Shown here piece by piece: positions 58,395-64,000 of a DNA stretch of 64,000 nt. The notes below the pieces were generated by a model. It did not search any database and was not told the origin of the DNA. It saw only the letters and a list, made by a program, of their open reading frames with translations. Origin of the DNA: HK1 sp965204915. GTDB taxonomy: Bacteria > Pseudomonadota > Gammaproteobacteria > HK1. Position 1 is the stretch's first letter. The number at the start of each line of letters is the position of its first letter. The stretch is from the NCBI GenBank assembly GCA_965204915.1, contig OZ242023.1:1240001-1304000 (forward strand). Reading direction: 5' to 3'. A program made the position numbers and the translations under genes.

Positions 58395-59102
58395 TCAAGG
58401 CGCGATATCGTGGATCCGTACGCGCGGGCGCGTGGTGCGGACCGCCACCGCCCCGAGGTGGTCCGGGCCCGGCGGAAGATCCCGAATCGACCACTCGTCC
58501 GCGTCGACGCCGTCGATACGGGCGCCGAGCAGGGCGGGCTCCGGGCCGACGCTCACGTCGAACCGGCCGAATCCGGTTGCGATTCCGGTGCCCAGCGCCT
58601 TGACGAACGCCTCCTTGCGCACCCAGGCGCGAAAGAACGCGGTGCGCTGCCTTGCTTCGTCGCAGGCCTCGATCGCGGCGACCTCGACGGCGGAGAAGAA
58701 TCGACGCGCGATCGCGCGCCAATCGCGGGTCCGATTCGTCATCTCGACGTCGATTCCCACCCGCGTCGTGCTCAGGGCGAGCACCACGAGCGAGCCGGCA
58801 TGGGACAGGTTGAAGTCGATGCCGCCGGAGATCAGGGACGGCCGCCCGTGTGCACCGGCGGTCAGCTCGACCTCCGCCTCGGCGCAGCCAAGCCGCCGGG
58901 AGAGTACGTGGCGGACGAGCCAGCGTCCGGCAGAGAATCGCAGCCGCGCATCGGCATGGCGCATGATGCGCAGCCGGGCGTGCTCCGGCGCATCGAGCGC
59001 TGCCGCGAACACGTGGCTCGCGTTGCGGTGCCGCGCGCCGTCCAGCCGCCAGACCTCGACATCGTGGACGGATCCGCCACGCTTCCGGACCGGCATCGGC
59101 AT
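58395..59102 (-). CDS. 4'-phosphopantetheinyl transferase (Sfp/AcpT type)
   Basis: Transfers the phosphopantetheine arm of CoA to carrier proteins. A 235-aa two-lobe protein: RLRFSAGRWLVRHVLSRRLG, IDFNLSHAGSLVVLALSTTRVGIDVEM (Mg-binding GIDVE and the upstream FN-SH block) and RAWVRKEAFVKALGTGIA (the W-x-KEA-KA motif). Size and motifs fit the Sfp-like group used for fatty-acid synthesis or secondary metabolism. The start may be ATG 59102 or 59096. It is convergent with ispH. Confidence 0.93.
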   Translation of the reverse strand: MPMPVRKRGGSVHDVEVWRLDGARHRNASHVFAAALDAPEHARLRIMRHADARLRFSAGRWLVRHVLSRRLGCAEAEVELTAGAHGRPSLISGGIDFNLSHAGSLVVLALSTTRVGIDVEMTNRTRDWRAIARRFFSAVEVAAIEACDEARQRTAFFRAWVRKEAFVKALGTGIATGFGRFDVSVGPEPALLGARIDGVDADEWSIRDLPPGPDHLGAVAVRTTRPRVRIHDIAP

Positions 59103-59148
59103 TGCGGCCGGCCGCCGTCGGCACGGCCTCACCGGTGAAGGCCGCCGG

Positions 59149-61428
59149 TCAGCCCGGCTCCCCGACGCTTTCCGGTTGGTGCTCGAACTCGAAGGCCAGG
59201 GCGCCGTCGCGCGCGGTGACCCTGACGTGGCCGCCGCCCTCGAGCCGCCCGAACAGCAGCTCGTCGGCGAGCGGACGCTTGATGTGCTCCTGGATGATCC
59301 GCGCCATCGGGCGCGCGCCCATGAGCGCATCGAAGCCGTGCTCGGCCAGCCAGGCGCGCGCTTCCTCGTCCACGTCGAGGATCACGCGCTTCTCCTCGAG
59401 CTGCCCTTCCAGCTCGATGATGAACTTGTCGACCACGTGGGCGATGGTGTCCGCACCGAGCGAAGCGAACTCGACGATGGAGTCGAGGCGGTTCCGGAAC
59501 TCGGGGCTGAACATCCGCTGGATGGCCTCCATGCCGTCGCCGGAGTGATCCTGTACCGTGAAGCCGATGGACGGCCGGCTCATCCGATCCGCGCCGGCGT
59601 TGGTGGTCATGACCAGGATCACGTTGCGGAAGTCGGCCTTGCGGCCGTTGTTGTCGGTGAGGGTGCCGTGGTCCATGACCTGCAGGAGCAGGTTGAACAC
59701 GTCGGGATGGGCCTTCTCGATCTCGTCGAGCAGCAGCACCGCATGGGGATGCTTGTTGATGGCCTCGGTGAGCAGGCCGCCCTGGTCGAACCCGACGTAC
59801 CCCGGCGGTGCGCCGATGAGGCGCGAGACGGTATGCCGCTCCATGTACTCGGACATGTCGAAGCGCACCAGCTCGATCCCCATGACCCGTGCGAGCTGGC
59901 GGGTGACCTCGGTCTTGCCGACCCCGGTGGGGCCCGCGAAGAGGAACGATCCGATCGGTTTCTCTCCTTCGCGCAGCCCCGAGCGCGCCATCTTGATGGC
60001 GGAAGAGAGCGTTTCGATGGCGCGGTCCTGGCCGAAGACCACCAGCTTGATGTCGCGCTCCAGGGTGCGCAGGACGTCCTTGTCGGAGGTGGAGACGGTC
60101 TTCGACGGTATCCGCGCCATCTTCGAGACCACGTGCTCGATCTCCGCCACGCCGATGGTCTTGCGGCGGCGGGACGGCGGCAGCAGCTTCTGCGACGCGC
60201 CCGCTTCGTCGATGACGTCGATCGCCTTGTCCGGCAGGAACCGCTCGTTGATGTACCGGTGCGAGAGCTCCGCCGCGATGCGCATCGCCGGTCTCGAATA
60301 CTTGACCTGATGGTGCTCCTCGAAACGGGACTTCAGCCCGTTGAGGATCTTCACGGTCTCCTCGACCGTCGGCTCGCGGACGTCGATCTTCTGGAACCGC
60401 CTCGAAAGCGCCCGATCCTTCTCGAAGATCCCGCGATATTCATGGTAGGTCGTCGACCCGATGCAGCGCAGGTCGCCGGACGCGAGCATCGGCTTGATGA
60501 GGTTGGAGGCGTCCATGACCCCGCCGGACGCCGCCCCCGCGCCGATGATGGTATGGATTTCGTCGATGAACAGAACCGCGCCTTCTTCCTTGTCCAACTG
60601 GGCCAGGACCGCCTTCAGCCGTTTCTCGAAGTCGCCCCTGTACTTGGTGCCGGCGAGCAGCGCGCCCAGGTCGAGCGCGTAGATGTCGGATCCCGCGAGC
60701 ACGTCGGGCACGTTGCCGTCCACGATCATCTTCGCCAGACCCTCCGCGATCGCGGTCTTGCCCACCCCCGCTTCGCCGACGAAGAGGGGGTTGTTCTTGC
60801 GCCGGCGACACAGGATCTGGACGGTGCGCTCGACCTCGGTGCGGCGGCCGATGAGCGGATCGATCTTGCCCAGCCGCGCCTGCTGGTTGAGGTGGGTCGC
60901 GTACACCTGCAGCGGGCTCTTTCCGCTCGGCTCGCCCGGTTTCTCCGCCTCGTCGGTGGAGGAGGAGGCGAAGGCGTCGTTCTCCTCGCTGCCGTGGACC
61001 TTGGAGATTCCGTGCGAGATGTAGTTGATGACGTCGAGCCGGGTGACGTCCTGCCGGTTGAGAAAGTACACCGCCTGGGATTCACGCTCGCCGAAGATGG
61101 CGACCAGCACGTTGGCGCCGGTGACCTCCTTCTTCCCCGAGGACTGCACGTGGAACACCGCGCGCTGGAGCACGCGCTGAAATCCGAGGGTCGGCTGGGT
61201 CTCGCGCTCGTCCTTCGAGAAGAGCATGGGCGTATTCTCGTCGAGATACCGGATGAGGGCCCGGCGCAGCTTCTCGATCTCGGCCCCGCACGCGCGCAAC
61301 ACCTTGCCTGCGGTCGGATTGTCGAGCAGCGCGAGCAGCAGATGCTCGACGGTCATGAACTCGTGCCGCTTCTCGCGGGCGTCGCGGAAGGCGCTGTTGA
61401 GGGTGAGCTCCAGCTCCTTGCTCAGCAT
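59149..61428 (-). CDS. clpA: ATP-dependent Clp protease ATP-binding subunit ClpA
   Basis: AAA+ unfoldase that feeds proteins to ClpP; with ClpS it degrades N-end-rule substrates. 759 aa: N-domain MLSKELELTLNSAFRDAREKRHEFMTVEHLLLALL (ClpS-binding), D1 Walker A GEAGVGKT (218-225) with VLFIDEIHTIIGAG, and D2 with GPTGVGKTEV (about residue 500) and LLDEIEKAHPDVFNLLLQ. Complete, no insertion. It lies 22 bp after clpS in the standard order. Confidence 0.98.
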   Translation of the reverse strand: MLSKELELTLNSAFRDAREKRHEFMTVEHLLLALLDNPTAGKVLRACGAEIEKLRRALIRYLDENTPMLFSKDERETQPTLGFQRVLQRAVFHVQSSGKKEVTGANVLVAIFGERESQAVYFLNRQDVTRLDVINYISHGISKVHGSEENDAFASSSTDEAEKPGEPSGKSPLQVYATHLNQQARLGKIDPLIGRRTEVERTVQILCRRRKNNPLFVGEAGVGKTAIAEGLAKMIVDGNVPDVLAGSDIYALDLGALLAGTKYRGDFEKRLKAVLAQLDKEEGAVLFIDEIHTIIGAGAASGGVMDASNLIKPMLASGDLRCIGSTTYHEYRGIFEKDRALSRRFQKIDVREPTVEETVKILNGLKSRFEEHHQVKYSRPAMRIAAELSHRYINERFLPDKAIDVIDEAGASQKLLPPSRRRKTIGVAEIEHVVSKMARIPSKTVSTSDKDVLRTLERDIKLVVFGQDRAIETLSSAIKMARSGLREGEKPIGSFLFAGPTGVGKTEVTRQLARVMGIELVRFDMSEYMERHTVSRLIGAPPGYVGFDQGGLLTEAINKHPHAVLLLDEIEKAHPDVFNLLLQVMDHGTLTDNNGRKADFRNVILVMTTNAGADRMSRPSIGFTVQDHSGDGMEAIQRMFSPEFRNRLDSIVEFASLGADTIAHVVDKFIIELEGQLEEKRVILDVDEEARAWLAEHGFDALMGARPMARIIQEHIKRPLADELLFGRLEGGGHVRVTARDGALAFEFEHQPESVGEPG

Positions 61429-61450
61429 GGCGTCAATCCTCGGCCTTGGA

Positions 61451-61771
61451 TCAGGCGTGCTCCATCGTACACAGAAGTGGATGATTGTTCTCGCGGGAAT
61501 AGTCGTTCACCTGGGCGACCTTGGTCTCCGCGATCTCGCGCGAATAGCATCCGCACACGCCTTTGCCGCGCGTATGTACGTGCAGCATGATCCTGACCGA
61601 CTGCTCGCGCGGCAATCCGAAGAACCGCTCCAGCACGTGGACGACGAACTCCATCGGGGTGTAGTCGTCGTTGAGGAGGACGACGTTGTAGAGCGGGGGC
61701 TGCTTGACCTTCGGCTCGGCTTCCTGAACGGCCACCCCGTCGTCGTGGAGAGGGTCGGGTCGATCTGCCAT
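61451..61771 (-). CDS. clpS: ClpS, N-end rule adaptor
   Basis: 106-aa adaptor for ClpA. The core PPLYNVVLLNDDYTPMEFVVHVLERFFG is the substrate-binding fold, with HVHTRGKGVCGCYSREIAETKVAQV following; the disordered N-terminus (MADRPDPLHDDGVAVQEAEP) is normal. ATG 61771 is the most likely start; the frame goes further but homologues do not. Confidence 0.97.
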   Translation of the reverse strand: MADRPDPLHDDGVAVQEAEPKVKQPPLYNVVLLNDDYTPMEFVVHVLERFFGLPREQSVRIMLHVHTRGKGVCGCYSREIAETKVAQVNDYSRENNHPLLCTMEHA

Positions 61772-61889
61772 TGCTCGGGTTCCGTTTCGCCGCACACCGG
61801 CCGCGCAAGGATCGGAGCCATGCATGAGCCGCCGGTGGCCTCGCGCTGTCGATGGGAAGACCGCGGCGCGTCCGCCGAAGGGGAGCGGA

Positions 61890-62846
61890 CTATATCACGC
61901 GGGTTGCGGTGGCTGGTGCGTTCGAGCCGGCGGCCGGGCGGCTCGTCTCGATCATCTCGAGGAACCGCCGCGCGGCCGGGGAGAGGAACTTCCCGCGCCG
62001 GAGCACCACCCCGTAGGTGCGGCCGGGGAAGTAGGCGTCGAGCGGTATCGACACCAGACGGTCCTCCTCCGTCATGCAGATGCTGGAGACGATGGACACG
62101 CCGAGCCCGCGCGCGACGTAGCGCTTGATGACCTCCCACCCGCCGGCCTCGATGTTCACCTTGTACTGCACCCTGTGCTGCTGAAACACGATGTCGACGA
62201 TGCGCCAGGTGCTCAGGTGCCGGGGCGGCAGGATGAGTCCGTAGGGAGCGACGTCGCCGAGGGTGATCTCGTCGAGGGCGGTCAGAGGGTGGCCGTACGG
62301 CGTGATCAGGACGGTCGGGTACGTAAAGAGCGGGCGATAGATGATGTCGCCGGGCGCGTCGAACATCGCCCCCACCGCGAAATCGACGTTGTCGCCGCGA
62401 AGCTGCTCGAGTCCTTCGCGGCCCGTGACGTTGTGCAGCCGGATCTCGATCCGCGGATGCTCGGCCGCGAACCGCTCGACGAAGCCCGGCAGCAGGTAGA
62501 GGATCGTCGACTCCCCGGCCGCGATGTGGATCTCGCCGGTGTCGAGGTTCCCGCAGCGCTCGGCGAACGCGTCGGGGAGGTTGTCGATGCCTTCGACCAG
62601 GGGGGATGCGAGGTCGTACAGCGCACGGCCTTGCGGCGTCAGCGCGATCCGTGGCCCGCGGCGCTCGAACAGCACCGTGCCCATCTCCTGCTCCAATGCC
62701 TTGATCCGGAGCGACACCGAGGGCTGGCTCAAGTGCAGGCGTTCGGCCGCCTTGGAGATGCTCTGCGTGCGCACCGTGTGACAGAACGCCCGGAGCTGCT
62801 TGAGCCGGTTCTGCTTGTAGTAGAAACGCCGAGTGGTCATTCGCAT
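61890..62846 (-). CDS. LysR-type regulator, CysB-like
   Basis: 318-aa LysR family regulator. The HTH is at about 14-60 (NRLKQLRAFCHTVRTQSISKAAERLHLSQPSVSLRIKALEQEMG), followed by the linker helix and the periplasmic-binding-like effector domain (YLLPGFVERFAAEHPRIEIRLHNVTG, GWEVIKRYVARGLGVSIVSS). It resembles the CysB/Cbl group that responds to sulfur metabolites in its overall layout, but the effector cannot be read. The preceding TTRRFYYKQNRLKQL is a conserved lead in some gammaproteobacteria. It is divergent from the argD-like gene. Confidence 0.88.
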   Translation of the reverse strand: MRMTTRRFYYKQNRLKQLRAFCHTVRTQSISKAAERLHLSQPSVSLRIKALEQEMGTVLFERRGPRIALTPQGRALYDLASPLVEGIDNLPDAFAERCGNLDTGEIHIAAGESTILYLLPGFVERFAAEHPRIEIRLHNVTGREGLEQLRGDNVDFAVGAMFDAPGDIIYRPLFTYPTVLITPYGHPLTALDEITLGDVAPYGLILPPRHLSTWRIVDIVFQQHRVQYKVNIEAGGWEVIKRYVARGLGVSIVSSICMTEEDRLVSIPLDAYFPGRTYGVVLRRGKFLSPAARRFLEMIETSRPAAGSNAPATATRVI

Positions 62847-63267
62847 GATCTCGCGGGACGCGCCATGACCGATCCTCCCCGGGGCCGATCCGGGCGAATG
62901 CCGGCCTGAAACCCTGGAAGTACCATCCTCCTTGCGACCGGGCCGGCTTTCGCGAGGCGTCCCCGGAAGCGTGGGTGCTTCCCCCCGGTGGGCCGCAGGT
63001 CCGGCGTTGTTCGCGGGTGGGACGCCCGCGCTCCCGGAGGATCCGGCTCGTCGTCCCGTTCATGCCTCCCCGGTCCGAGGCCAGGCCACGTCAGCCTGAT
63101 GCGAGCATTGACGGACACAATGCTCGACCCCTCGATCATCGTATCACCATGCGTGAAGCGCAACCGGGATGAAGTGCAACCGCGGCGAAGCGGGCCGGGA
63201 CCGCGCCGTTCACCGCGATCGTCCGGTATCATGCCTCGCGCCTTCACCGACCCCGCGAGGAGCGACG
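62847..63267. other. Divergent intergenic region between the LysR gene and the argD-like gene
   Basis: 421 bp. It holds one dispersed GC-rich repeat unit (GGGACGCCCGCGCTCCC at about 63018-63034) and no gene. LysR regulators often control the divergent neighbour; a T-N11-A type site is not obvious by eye. Confidence 0.45.
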
Positions 63268-64000
63268 ATGCCGGAAGAGCAGACCGGGAAGACGAGGGAA
63301 CTGGTGGCGACCGGGCAGCGCAGGTACGTGCCGAACTATGCGCCCAAGGAGATGATCCTCGACCGTGGCGCAGGGGCCCGCATGTGGGACCTCGACGGTA
63401 ACGAATACGTCGATCTGGGCGCCGGGATCGGCGTGACGTCGCTCGGCCACGGCGACCCGGAGCTCGCGCAGGCGCTCACCGGGCAGGCCGGGCGGCTCTG
63501 GCACGTCAGCAACCTCTACTTCGCGGAGCCGGCGGTGCGCCTCGCCGAAGAGCTGTGCGAGGCGTCGTTCGCCGATCGGGTGTTCTTCTGCAACTCCGGC
63601 GCGGAGGCGAACGAGGCCGCGATCAAGCTCGCGCGCAAACATGCGAGTCTCCGTTACGGGGCGGAGAAACGGGAGATCGTGACCTTTCACGGAGGATTTC
63701 ACGGCCGCACCCTCGCCACGGTGACCGCGACCGCGCAGCCGAAGTACCAGGACGGCTTCGAGCCGTTGCCGGGAGGCTTCAGGTATTGTCCCTACAACGA
63801 CGACGCGGCGCTCGACGAAGCGATCGGGGAGCGCACCTGCGCGGTGCTCGTGGAGCCGATCCAGGGTGAGGGGGGCGTGGTGCCGGCCGAGGACGGCTTC
63901 CTCGCGGCGGTCGCGGAACGCTGCCGGATCCACGATGCGCTGCTGATGTTCGACGAAATCCAGAGCGGGCTGGCGAGAACCGGACGGCTGTTCGCCTACC
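63268..64000 (+). CDS. argD: Class III PLP aminotransferase, acetylornithine type, cut by the window edge
   Basis: 244 codons of an acetylornithine/succinyl-diaminopimelate aminotransferase-like protein. Seen: NYAPKEMILDRGAGARMWDLDGNEYVDLGAGIGVTSLGH, NLYFAEPAVRLAEELCEASFADRVFFCNSGAEANEAAIKLARKHA (PLP-binding GAEANE), FHGGFHGRTLATVTATAQPKYQDGFEPLPGGF and the VLVEPIQGEGGVVPA...LLMFDEIQSGLARTG motif (cofactor Asp). The PLP Lys lies beyond 64000. ATG 63268 with GAGGAG 8 nt before it. Acts in arginine synthesis or arginine/succinylarginine breakdown. Confidence 0.92.
   Translation, partial: MPEEQTGKTRELVATGQRRYVPNYAPKEMILDRGAGARMWDLDGNEYVDLGAGIGVTSLGHGDPELAQALTGQAGRLWHVSNLYFAEPAVRLAEELCEASFADRVFFCNSGAEANEAAIKLARKHASLRYGAEKREIVTFHGGFHGRTLATVTATAQPKYQDGFEPLPGGFRYCPYNDDAALDEAIGERTCAVLVEPIQGEGGVVPAEDGFLAAVAERCRIHDALLMFDEIQSGLARTGRLFAY

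Overview
The window comes from a GC-rich proteobacterium, most likely a gammaproteobacterium. The evidence is the gene order and family types: sucA-sucB-lpdA, aroQ-accB-accC-prmA, fxsA next to groES-groEL, clpS-clpA, a type II dehydroquinase and a class III acetylornithine-type aminotransferase. The genus cannot be fixed by eye. No prophage, CRISPR array or complete insertion sequence is present. The chromosome is littered with short repeats, a MITE family, transposase stubs and decayed toxin-antitoxin or ATPase genes, which suggests a genome that has been repeatedly invaded by small elements.

Layout. 1-5.3 kb: the 2-oxoglutarate dehydrogenase genes on the minus strand (lpdA cut by the window edge). 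5.9-12.7 kb: a minus-strand peptide and gamma-glutamyl compound utilisation cluster (gamma-glutamyltransferase, DUF1028 protein, two dipeptide-type ABC permeases and a Tat-exported binding protein that carries a frameshift). 13-22 kb: gltX, then a patchwork of accessory genes (transposase stubs, an endonuclease/exonuclease/phosphatase protein, an AAA-like/MoaD-like recombination junction, an AAA ATPase, vapB with a truncated vapC, an iron alcohol dehydrogenase, a HEPN stub, a ribbon-helix-helix protein and a SUMF1 lipoprotein bracketed by direct repeats). 22-30 kb: glmS, a PLP aminotransferase, an intact vapBC pair, a Cys/Met-type PLP enzyme and a Uma2 protein. 30-36 kb: a very large Lhr helicase swollen by three in-frame repeat tracts. 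36-44 kb: prmA, accC, accB, aroQ, a TlpA-like thioredoxin, fxsA, and groESL under a clear CIRCE operator. 44-47 kb: decayed toxin/antitoxin remnants, an MrpD-like proton-translocating protein with an 84-residue partner, and tRNA-Asn. 47-51 kb: a three-gene corrinoid one-carbon module (B12-binding protein, pterin-type methyltransferase, 2Fe-2S reductive activator) without its substrate methyltransferase. 51-64 kb: a fused 5-oxoprolinase divergent from an FAD-linked hydroxyacid oxidase, then ispH, a phosphopantetheinyl transferase, clpA, clpS, a CysB-like LysR regulator and the start of an argD-like gene.

How the genes fit together. Gamma-glutamyltransferase, the peptide transporter and 5-oxoprolinase together suggest salvage of gamma-glutamyl and peptide nitrogen into glutamate. 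The corrinoid module and the Cys/Met enzyme point to methyl-group and sulfur metabolism. The most unusual material is the repeat biology: (i) a 153-154 bp MITE with 17-bp inverted ends and perfect 7-bp target duplications in two copies; (ii) a palindromic element that lies in frame inside the gamma-glutamyltransferase and recurs as a 114-bp tandem pair in front of the corrinoid methyltransferase, so the same peptide appears in two unrelated genes; (iii) other short repeats that expand coding sequences (Lhr, aminotransferase, 5-oxoprolinase, Cys/Met enzyme) while keeping the frame. This resembles the Rickettsia palindromic elements in principle.
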